Assembly (NCBI GenBank): GCA_965247065.1 | Contig: CBDFGN010000006.1 | Span: 1,674,001-1,738,000 of the forward strand | Length of the DNA stretch: 64,000 nucleotides | Reading direction: 5' to 3' | Source of the DNA: CBDFGN01 sp965247065 | GTDB lineage: Bacteria; Bacteroidota; Bacteroidia; Cytophagales; Cyclobacteriaceae | In this document: positions 26,618-38,600 of the stretch, piece after piece | How the letters are laid out: each line of letters begins with the position of its first letter | Position numbering within the stretch: position 1 is the first letter of the stretch | Program-made: the position numbers and the translations under genes | Notes under the pieces: generated by a model | The model's input: only the letters and a program-made list of their open reading frames with translations | The model's database searches: none | Told to the model about the DNA's origin: nothing

Positions 26618-29600
26618 GTGAAAAATTTCTATCTCATATTCTTAGTAGCTTGTTTGAGTGTAATTTATTCTGGCAATATTTATGGTCAGACGTCACCAAC
26701 GATCAATGCCATATCAGACCCAGCAGCAATCCTTGAAGACGACCCCTCCATCCAGACGATAAATATGGCCGGAATTGGAGACGGAGGTGATGGGGGCCAG
26801 ACCATCTCCATTGCAGCCTCTAGTAGCAATGCGAGTATTGTTCCTGATCCTACGGTCAACTATACATCACCAAATGCCACCGGTTCTCTAACATACACAC
26901 CTGTCGCCGACGCCAATGGGACCGTTACTATGACGGTTACGGTGACGGATGATGGTTCAAGTCCTAATAGCACAGTTGAAACATTTGATGTATTAGTAAC
27001 AGCGGTCAACGATGCCCCCTCCTTTACCAAGGGGGCCGATCAGACCGTCAACGAAGATGCTGCCGCCCAGAACATCGCCGGATGGGCGACCGCCATTTCC
27101 AGGGGACCCGCTGACGAAAGCGCCCAGGTGCTCACCTTCAACGTCGCCAACGACAACAACGCCCTGTTCTCAGCCCAGCCCGACGTGGATGAAGCCACCG
27201 GCAACCTTACCTATACCCCCGCCGCCAACATCAGCGGATCCACTACGGTAACCATCAGCCTTTCCGATGATGGTGGGACGGCCAACGGAGGGGTCGACAA
27301 CTCGGGGGACCAGACCTTTTCGATCACCGTCAACAGCGTCAACGATGCCCCCTCCTTTACCAAGGGGGCCGATCAGACCGTCAACGAAGATGCTGCCGCC
27401 CAGAACATCGCCGGATGGGCGACCGCCATTTCCAGGGGACCCGCTGACGAAAGCGCCCAGGTGCTCACTTTTAACGTCGCCAACGACAACAACGCGCTGT
27501 TCTCAGCCCAGCCCGACGTGGATGAAGCCACCGGCAACCTTACCTATACCCCCGCCGCCAACATCAGCGGATCCACTACGGTAACCATCAGCCTTTCCGA
27601 TGATGGTGGGACGGCCAACGGAGGGGTCGACAACTCGGGGGACCAGACCTTTTCGATCACCGTCAACAGCGTCAACGATGCCCCCTCCTTTACCAAGGGG
27701 GCCGATCAGACCGTCAACGAAGATGCTGCCGCCCAGAACATCGCCGGATGGGCGACCGCCATTTCCAGGGGACCCGCTGACGAAAGCGCCCAGGTGCTCA
27801 CCTTTAACGTCGCCAACGACAACAATGCACTGTTCTCAGCCCAGCCCGACGTGGATGAAGCCACTGGCAACCTTACCTATACCCCCGCCGCCAACATCAG
27901 CGGATCCACTACGGTAACCATCAGCCTTTCCGATGATGGAGGGACGGCCAACGGAGGGGTCGACAACTCGGGGGACCAGACCTTTTTGATCACCGTCAAC
28001 AGCGTCAACGATGCCCCCTCCTTTACCAAGGGGGCCGATCAGACCGTCAACGAAGATGCTGCCGCCCAGAACATTGCCGGATGGGCGACCGCCATTTCCA
28101 GGGGACCCGCTGACGAAAGCACTCAGATCCTTACTTTCAATCTCACCAACGACAACAACGCGCTGTTCTCAGCCCAGCCATCTGTTGATGCCGCAGGTAA
28201 CCTTTTTTACACCCCGGCAGCCGATGCTAACGGAGCAACAACTGTGACCATCAGCCTTTCAGATAATGGTGGGACGGCCAACGGAGGGGTCGACATTTCA
28301 GGGGATCAGACCTTTTCGATCACTGTCACCGCGGTCAACGATGAACCCAGTTTCACCCGGGGTTCGGACCAAATGGTATTGGAAGACGAGGCGACTCAAA
28401 GCATTTCAGGATGGGCTACTAACATTGATCCAGGTAGTACGAATGAATCGGCTCAGAATCTCACGTTTAATGTTTCCAATGATAACAATGGCCTTTTCAG
28501 TTCTCAACCGGCTATAACGGCGACCGGTACTCTAAACTATGCATTAGCTCCTGACGCAAACGGTTTTACAGTTGTGACGGTAAATTTATCCGATGATGGA
28601 GGGACCGCAAATGGTGGTGATGACACTTCCATCGACCAGATATTTACAATAACCGTTTTTTCCGTCAACGATGAACCCAATTTCGTCAAAGGTGCGGATC
28701 AGAATACGCTCGAAGACAGCGGCCTTCAAACCATTCCTAATTGGGCCACTAGCATAGACCCGGGCCCTTCCGACGAAAGCGGTCAATCGGTACTTTTCAA
28801 CGTCACCAATAATAATAACCCTCTGTTTTCGGTTCAACCTACAGTCAATGCCAGTGGTACATTAACCTATTCTTCTGCTCTAAATGCCAATGGCAATGCT
28901 ACTGTTTCAGTAAGCTTATCAGACAATGGAGGAATTGCCAATGGCGGGGATGACACCTCTCCGATCCAAACCTTCACTATTACCATACCGGCTGTAAATG
29001 ACGAGCCAGGTTTTACAAAAGGTCCGGACCAAAATATCCTGGAAGACGCGGGCGCTCAGGTGATACCCTGGGCCACCAACATTGATCCAGGTGCGCCCAG
29101 CGAAACAGGGCAAACACTTACGTTCAATGTAAGCAACGACAATAATGGTCTATTTTCTGCGCAGCCAGAAATTGCGGCTAACGGTAATTTGACATTTACG
29201 TCTGCTTCAGATGCAAACGGATCCGCCCTGGTTACCGTAAACCTAATGGACAATGGTGGCACGGCCAATGGAGGTGATGATTCCTCTCCCCTTCAAACGT
29301 TCAATATTGTTGTAACGCCTGTAAACGACGAGCCATCATTTTCCAAGGGTGCCGATCAGAATATTCTAGAAGATGTCGCTCCACAAACGGTAGCAGGATG
29401 GGCTACCGCAATTAGTCCCGGTCCCTCTGATGAATCAGGTCAGGCAGTTAGCTTCTCAGTGACGAACAATAATAACGGACTCTTCTCGGTACAGCCATTT
29501 ATTGCGTCTAACGGCACGTTGTCATATTCGCCCCTGGCAGAGCTCAATGGTAGCGCAACGGTCTCTGTCAGTCTCACCGACGATGGCGGAATCTCGAACG

Positions 29601-32600
29601 GTGGCGACAACACTTCGCCCATTCAAACCTTTCAAATCAATATTACTGGTGTAAACGATGAACCTAGTTTCACCGAAGGAACAGACCAGGTTGTATTTGA
29701 GGATGCTAGCTTCCAATCGGTATTGAATTGGGCCACCTCTATTTCAGCCGGACCTGCCAACGAGAGCAGCCAGACGCTGTCATTTACTCTAAGCAATGAC
29801 AACAACGCCCTTTTCTCCTCACAACCCGCAGTGGCTTCGAATGGAACCCTTACTTACAATGTTGCCCCCGATGGCAATGGAACGGCCACGGTTTCAGTGA
29901 GCGTTTCAGATGATGGAGGTACGGCGAATGGTGGAGACGACACATCCCCGATTCAAACCTTTTCTGTAACTGTGATCTCTGTAAATGACGTTCCCAGTTT
30001 TACCAAAGGTTCGGACTTGACAGTCGAGGAAGACGTGGGAGCTCAAACCAACGTCGGATGGGTTACTCTTATTTCATCAGGTCCCTCTGATGAATCAGGT
30101 CAGGCCCTGACATTCAATCTATCCAACGATAATAATTCACTTTTTGGCAGTCAACCTGCTATTAGTTCAAACGGTACACTTACGTACATTCCTGCTGCTC
30201 AGGCTAACGGTGTTGCAAACGTAACTGTTAGCTTATCTGACGATGGAGGTACTTCTAACGGTGGTGTCGATACGTCCCCGGGTCAATCCTTTACCATCAC
30301 GGTCTCAGCAATAAATGATGCCCCTGGTTTCTCTTTGGGTGGCGATCCGCCGACCGTGGATGAAGATGCAGGGGCGCAGTTCATCAACAATTTTGCCACT
30401 GCGATCACTTCAGGACCTGCTAACGAGTCTTCGCAAAACCTAACTTTTAATATTAATACAGTCACTAACTCTGGCGACCTTGATTTCGATACTGGCCCTT
30501 CAATAAGTAAGTTCACCGGACAATTGGTTTACCAAACCAAATTAAACACTTCCGGTTCAGCTACCATAACAGTTTCAATCTCCGATGATGGTTCCGGGGT
30601 ACCTCCAAATCAAAACACGAGTTCTAACCAGAATTTCGATATAACCATCAATCCCATCCAGGATGCTCCGTCGTTCACTAGTACGGCGCCCACATTTGCA
30701 GTACAGGGGCAGCTATATACGTATAACGCCGTTGCCATTGACCCTGATATTGGAGAAACAGCAAGTTTAAGCGTGGTTGACCTCATTATACCTAATTGGC
30801 TGATTCTAACAGACAATGGCAATGGTTCCGCCACGCTCACAGGCATCCCCACCAACTCGGATTTGGGTCCGAATGGAGTCTTAATTCAAGTTTTGGATAT
30901 TAATGGAGATGATGAGTTACAATTCTTTAATATCACCGTCTCCAATACCAATGATGCCCCCACCTTTACGAGTACCCCGGTGACCTCAGCCACGGAAGAT
31001 GCTCTATATACCTATAACATCACCAGTGATGATCCAGATGCCGGAGATTCCAGAACTATTACCGAGAACACCTTGCCTTTGTGGTTGACCTTAACTGACA
31101 ACGGCGATGGTACCGCAGTTTTACAGGGTACGCCCACCAACGGTGACATCGGCAATCATAATGTCGATATTCATGTCGAAGATTTGGCGGGAGACTTTGA
31201 TGATCAAGCGTTTGTCATTTTTGTTCAAAACAGTAATGACCCTCCAAGTTTTACCAGCTCACCGATCCTGGTAGGTACAGAGGACTCCCCCTATAGTTAC
31301 AGTGTCATCACTACTGACCCGGATGCTGGAGATGCTTTGACCATTACCGCGCTTACCCTACCCACATGGCTCACCTTGGTTGACAATGGAAATGGCACGG
31401 CTGATTTGACCGGCAACCCTGACAACTCGTTTGTAGGCGATAACAATGTTGTTCTGAATGTCGAGGATTTGGCTGGAGCTAATATTAATCAAAATTTTGT
31501 TATTAATGTTTCGAATACAAATGACCCACCATTTTTCAGCAGTACTCCAGTTGTTGCTGCGGTCCAGAACGTTCAATACAGCTATGCTGTGGTAACGAGT
31601 GACCCGGACCTCTTGGATACCCGAACAATTACAGCGCCTACGCTACCCGGATGGCTAACACTGGTTGATAACACCGACGGCACCGCCACCCTAAGCGGCA
31701 CGCCTGGAAATATGAACGCAGGCTCGAACAATGTAGTTTTGCGCGTCCGGGATGCTACTGGAGAGGAAGAAGATCAGATTTTCATCATTGAGGTCGATAA
31801 TACGAATGATCCACCGTCCTTTGCCAGTTCACCAGTTATTGTCGGAACCGAAGATCTGCCCTATACCTACAATATCACTGCCACTGACCCCGACGTAGGA
31901 GACAACCTTACGATCATCGCCTTGTCCATCCCGGCATGGCTTACTCTGACCGACAACATGAACGGAACAGCTTTGCTGGAAGGTACTCCGCTCAATGATG
32001 ATGTCGGTAGCAGTCCCGTGGTGCTTACCGTTACTGATGGAGCCGGCAGCACGGATAACCAAAACTTCACGGTAACGGTTACCAATACCAACGATGCACC
32101 AGCCTTTACCTCGACACCCATTACCGCTGGAGTACAGGACATATTGTACATCTATAGTATTACTACGTCCGATCCGGACGTAGGAGATACACGTTCTATC
32201 ACAGCTCCTACAATACCGAGTTGGCTGAATTTGGTCGATAATTTAGATGGCACCGCGACGCTATCCGGAACTCCGACCAATGACGATTTTGGGCCTAACC
32301 CCGTGGTGCTCAGAGTACAAGATGTGCCAGGAGCCAAGGTTGACCAAATGTTTACAATAAACGTGGACAATGCTAACGATCCTCCTTCCTTCACAAGCAC
32401 ACCGGTACTTCCTGCCACTGAAGACTTGCTGTACATCTATAATACCACCTCTTCGGATCCTGACGTAGGAGATAACCTAACGATTTCCGCCCTTTCCACA
32501 CCGCCGTGGCTTACCCTTACCGATCATCTTAATGGAACTGCTACACTTTCCGGAACTCCTTTGAATGATGACGTAGGCAGTAGCCCCATAGTCCTTACTG

Positions 32601-35600
32601 TAACGGACGCCGCAGGGAGTACTGATAACCAGAACTTTACGGTTACGATCGCTAACAGCAATGATGTGCCAGCTTTTACCTCAAGTCCGATAACCGCTGG
32701 GGTTCAAGATGTTTTTTACACTTACAGCGTCACAACCTCAGATCCGGATGTGGGAGATACGCGCACAATAACCGCACCCACATTACCGCTCTGGTTGGGA
32801 CTTGTTGATAATCTAGATGGTACGGCCACCCTATCCGGCACCCCAACGAATGCAGATTTTGGCCCCAATAATGTCGTCCTTCGAGTACGTGATGCAGCTG
32901 GGGAAGAAGTGGACCAGATCTTTACCATTAACGTGGATAATGCCAACGATCCGCCCACCTTTACAAGTACCCCAGTTACAGGAGCTACTGAAGATATTCT
33001 CTACACCTACAATATCACCACCTCAGATCCTGACGTGGGAGATAATCTCACCATTACCGCACTTTCTATTCCGGCTTGGCTGACCCTAACCGATAATCTA
33101 AACGGAACGGCCACGCTCACTGGTACTCCTCTCAACCCGGATGTAGGCAGTAATTCGGTGGTCCTTACCGTCACCGATGGAGCTGGAAGTACCGACAACC
33201 AGAACTTTACGGTTACGGTAGCCAATGCCAATGACGCTCCAGCGTTCAGTTCAAGCCCCATAACGGCCGGGGTTCAGGATGTACCCTACTTGTACAACGT
33301 AGCCACTTCAGACCCGGATGTGGGAGATACTAGGACTATTACTGCATCAACACTGCCCGGATGGCTGACCCTGACCGATAACCTGGATGGTACAGCAACT
33401 CTCGCCGGAACCCCTACCAATGCGGACTTCGGTCCTAATGATGTGGTCCTAAATGTTCAAGATGCCGCCGGAGCCGCTGTGGACCAGATATTTACCATTA
33501 ACGTGGATAATGCCAACGATCCTCCCACCTTTACCAGTACCCCTGTCACCGGAGCTACCGAAGATATTCTTTATACCTACAACGTCACTGCCACCGATCC
33601 TGATGTCGGAGACAATTTGACCATTGTCGCTTTATCCATACCCAACTGGCTGACCTTAACCGATAATCTCAACGGAACGGCCACGCTCACTGGCACACCT
33701 CTCAACCCGGATGTAGGCAGCAACTCAGTGGTACTTACCGTTACCGATGGCGCTGGAAGTACAGACAACCAGAACTTTACGGTTACGGTAGCCAACACCA
33801 ACGATGCACCGGCGTTTACCTCAAGCCCCATAACGGCAGCAGTTCAGGACGTCCCTTATACCTATAATATTTCTACTTCGGATCCTGATGTCGGAGATAG
33901 TCGTACCATAATAGCCACCACCTTGCCCGGATGGCTGACCCTGACCGACAACCTTGACGGTACGGCTACTCTCTCGGGTACTCCCACCAATGCCGATTTT
34001 GGTCCTAATAATGTAGTCCTTAATGTCGAGGATGTGGCCGGAGCCGCTGTGGACCAGATATTTACCATTAATGTAGACAATGTCAACGACCCTCCCACCT
34101 TTACCAGTACTCCGGTCATCGGAGCTACCGAAGACATTCTTTATACCTACAACATCACCACCACAGATCCCGATGTGGGAGATAATCTGGCCATTACCGC
34201 GCTGTCTATCCCGGCTTGGCTGACCTTAACCGATAATCTCAACGGAACGGCCACGCTTACTGGTACACCTCTCAACCCGGATGTAGGCAGCAACTCAGTG
34301 GTACTTACCGTTACCGATGGAGCTGGAAGTACCGACAACCAGAACTTTACGGTTACGGTAGCCAATGCCAACGATGCGCCAGCGTTCAGTTCAAGCCCCA
34401 TAACGGCTGCAGTTCAGGACGTCCCTTATACCTATAATGTTTCTACTTCGGATCCTGATGTCGGGGATAGTCGTACCATAATCGCCACCACCCTACCCTG
34501 ATGGCTGATTCTGACCGACAATCCTGACGGTACGGCTACTCTCTCGGGTACTCCCACCAATGCCGATTTTGGTCCTAATAATGTGGTCCTGAATGTCGAG
34601 GATGTTGCCGGAGCCGCTGTGGACCAGGTATTTACCATTAATGTAGACAATGCCAACGACCCACCCACCTTTACCAGTACTCCGGTCATCGGAGCTACCG
34701 AAGACATTCTTTATACCTACAACATCACCACCACCGATCCTGATGTCGGAGACAATTTGACCATTGTCGCTTTATCCATACCCAACTGGCTGACCTTAAC
34801 CGATAATCTCAACGGAACGGCCACGCTCACTGGCACACCTCTCAACCCGGATGTAGGAAGTAACTCGGTGGTCCTTACCGTTACCGATGGAGCTGGAAGT
34901 ACCGACAACCAGAACTTTACTGTGGCGGTAGCTAATGCCAACGATGCGCCAGCGTTCAGTTCAAGCCCCATAACGGCTGCAGTTCAGGACGTCCCTTATA
35001 CCTATAATGTTTCTACTTCGGATCCTGATGTCGGGGATAGTCGTACCATAATAGCCACCACCCTACCCGGATGGCTGATTCTGACTGATAATCTTGACGG
35101 TACGGCTACTCTCTCGGGTACTCCCACCAATGCCGATTTTGGTCCTAATAATGTGGTCCTGAATGTCGAGGATGTGGCCGGAGCCGCTGTGGACCAGGTG
35201 TTCACCATTAATGTAGACAATGCCAACGACCCACCCACCTTTACCAGTACTCCGGTCATCGGAGCTACCGAAGACATTCTTTATACCTACAACATCACTG
35301 CCACCGATCCTGATGTTGGAGATAACCTTACCATCACTGCCCTTTCTATCCCGGCTTGGTTAACATTAACCGATAATCTCAACGGAACGGCCACGGTCAC
35401 TGGTACACCTCTCAACCCGGATGTAGGAAGTAATTCAGTGGTACTTACCGTTACCGATGCAGCTGGAAGTACTGACAACCAGAACTTTACTGTGGCGGTA
35501 GCCAATGCCAACGATGCCCCGGCATTTTCCTCAAGTCCTATCACGGCTGCAGTTCAGGATATCTTATACACTTATAACGTTTCTACTTCGGACCCTGATG

Positions 35601-38600
35601 TCGGAGATACGCGGTCAATCGTAGCCACTACCTTGCCCTCCTGGTCAAGTTTGACCGACAACATGGACGGTACCGCTACTCTATCAGGTACTCCCACCAA
35701 TGCCGATTTTGGTCCTAATAATGTAGTCCTTAATGTCTAAGATCTGGCCGGAGCCGCTGTGGACCAGGTATTTACCATTAATGTAGACAATGCCAACGAC
35801 CCTCCCACCTTTACCAGTACTCCGGTCATCGGAGCTACCGAAGACATTCTTTATACCTACAACATCACCACCACAGATCCCGATGTGGGAGATAATCTGG
35901 CCATTACCGCGCTGTCTATCCCGGCTTGGCTGACCTTAACCGATAATCTCAACGGAACGGCCACGCTTACTGGTACACCTCTCAACCCGGATGTAGGCAG
36001 CAACTCAGTGGTCCTTACCGTTACCGATGGAGCTGGAAGTACCGACAACCAGAACTTTACGGTTACGGTAGCCAATGCCAACGATGCGCCAGCGTTCAGT
36101 TCAAGCCCCATAACGGCTGCAGTTCAGGACGTCCCTTATACCTATAATGTTTCTACTTCGGATCCTGATGTCGGGGATAGTCGTACCATTGTGGCTACCA
36201 CCCTGCCGGGATGGTTGGCCCTTGTGGACAATGGTAATGGGACCGCTATCTTGTTTGGAACCCCAACGAACGCCGATCTTGGGGCTAATGATGTCGTTCT
36301 TAACGTAGAAGACCTTTCCGGCGCGGCAGTCGACCAGGTCTTTACTATCAACGTGGACAATGCAAATGATCCACCCATCTTCACCAGTACCCCAGTTAAT
36401 AGCGCTATTGAGGATGTGCCTTATGCCTATAACATTACCACCGCAGATCCAGATGTTGGAGATGCTCTTGTCATTTCGGGCCTGACTCTTCCGGGCTGGT
36501 TGGACCTCCAGGACAATCAAGATGGAACGGCAATAATTTCCGGAATTCCATCCAACGCAGATGTTGGCAATGCCAGCGTCGTTTTAAACGTCGCCGATGC
36601 CGCCGGCTCTAATGAGAATCAGAACTTTACTATCACAGTTTCAAATACCAACGACGCTCCATCATTTTCCAGCAGCGCAGTAACCGTTGCGATCCAAGAT
36701 ATTGCCTACATCTACAATATTGTCACTACCGATCCGGATTTCGGGGACAGCCGCATAATTACCTCAACCGTCCTTCCCGGGTGGTTGTCAATGATGGACA
36801 ATGGGAACGGAACCGGTGTTCTGTCCGGCACGCCAACTAATGCGGATTTTGGCCCAAATGATGTAATCCTAAATGTTGAAGACGCTTCCGGCGCCGCAGT
36901 AGATCAGGTTTTTACCGTAAATGTGGATAATGCAAATGATCCGCCCATTTTCACGAGCACCCCAGTAACTGTTGCGGTTGAGGACCAGGAGTACGTTTAC
37001 GATGTTACGTCCAGTGACCCAGATGTTGGTGACAATCTAACAATTACCTCATTGTCATTGCCTGCTTGGCTAACTCTAAGTTCGACCGGTGGAACCGCAA
37101 CACTGAGTGGAACGCCAGCAAATAACGACGTCGGGAGCAATTCAGTCGTACTGACCGTCACCGATGCTGCGGGAAGTATTGATAATCAAAACTTTACGAT
37201 TAATGTTTCGAATACTAATGATGCCCCTGAATTTACCTCTACACCCATAACGGCTGCAATTCAGGATATTGAGTATAACTATCCCATATTAGCCTCTGAT
37301 CCAGATATCGGTGATATTCTAGCTATTAATGCCACAACCTTACCCACATGGCTCTCCTTTGTAGATAATGGCGGGGGGGCTGCGATTCTAAATGGGATAC
37401 CGAGCAACGCCGATTTAGGACCGAATCCCGTTGTAGTCAATGTTGAAGATGGATCCGGAGCAGCAGTAGAACAAGTTTTTATAATCAACGTGAACAATGC
37501 CAATGATCCTCCTACGTTTACAAGCCTTCCGGTAGTTGACGCGACTGAAGACATTCTTTACCAATACAGTATTACCGCAACCGATCCAGACCAAGGGGAT
37601 TTACTTACCATTTCATCCCTATCAAATCCTGCCTGGTTGACCCTAGACGACAACGGAGATGGGACAGCAAGTCTCGTTGGTACTCCGCTCAACAATGACG
37701 TTGGCGATAATGACGTGGCTATCCAATTACAAGATGCACTGGGAACCACAGTTACTCAAAATTTTACAATAGCTGTGGCCAACACAAACGACGCTCCTTC
37801 CTTTTCAAGCAGCCCGATTACCGTCGCTATTCAGGACATCGAGTACAACTATATCGTAGGTACGACTGATGTGGATGTTGGAGACACACGCTCATTATCC
37901 AGCACCTCCCTCCCACCATGGCTAACTTTGACGGACAACGGTGATGGCACCGGCAATTTGACCGGAACGCCTACCAACCTTGATCTAGGCGCGGTTGACA
38001 TCAATTTGGCTGTCGGAGATGTCGCTGGGGCTATAGTAAATCAAATTTTCACGATTAATGTCAATAACACCAACGATCCCCCGGAATTCTCGAGCACTCC
38101 CGTCATCCTGGCCATTGAAGACTCACCTTACGAGTATAATGTTACTTCAACAGATCCGGATGTAGGAGACAATTTAACAATCGTGGCATTATCTATTCCT
38201 GGATGGCTAAGTTTAGAAGATAATGGTGACGGCACGGCCAGGATTTTTGGAATTCCGCTAAACGCCCATGTTGGGAATAATAATGTCGTGTTGAACGTAA
38301 CCGATGCTCAGGGCGACGTAGACAATCAAGATTTCATCATTAATGTTGCCAACACCAACGATGCGCCTTTCTTCAATTCTACTCCAATCCTATCAGGGCA
38401 GCAGGATATTTTGTACAACTATGACATAACCACCGGCGATGTAGACGCGGGTGACACCAGGGTTATCGTCGCCGTTGCGAAACCCGGCTGGCTTTCGTTT
38501 TCGGACCATAATAACGGTACTGCAACACTTTCCGGTATTCCCAGTAATCTAGATCTAGGGACCCATAATATTATACTTAATGTAGAGGATGCCGATGGCG

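Noticed and set aside
26990..28520. Proline-rich frames (MPPPLPRGPIRPS... and similar) repeated every 333 bp in another phase of the adhesin gene
   Set aside because: They are out-of-frame readings of the GC-rich type A repeats; the main frame has signal peptide, domains and sorting signal.
27000..36200. Possible CRISPR or satellite array because of regular spacing
   Set aside because: Units are 285, 333 and 570 bp, fully coding and without spacer/repeat alternation; no cas genes nearby.
36101..36520. 139-codon minus-strand ORF within the adhesin
   Set aside because: Antisense to type B repeats; sequence reflects the complement of repeated ACC/GAC codons.
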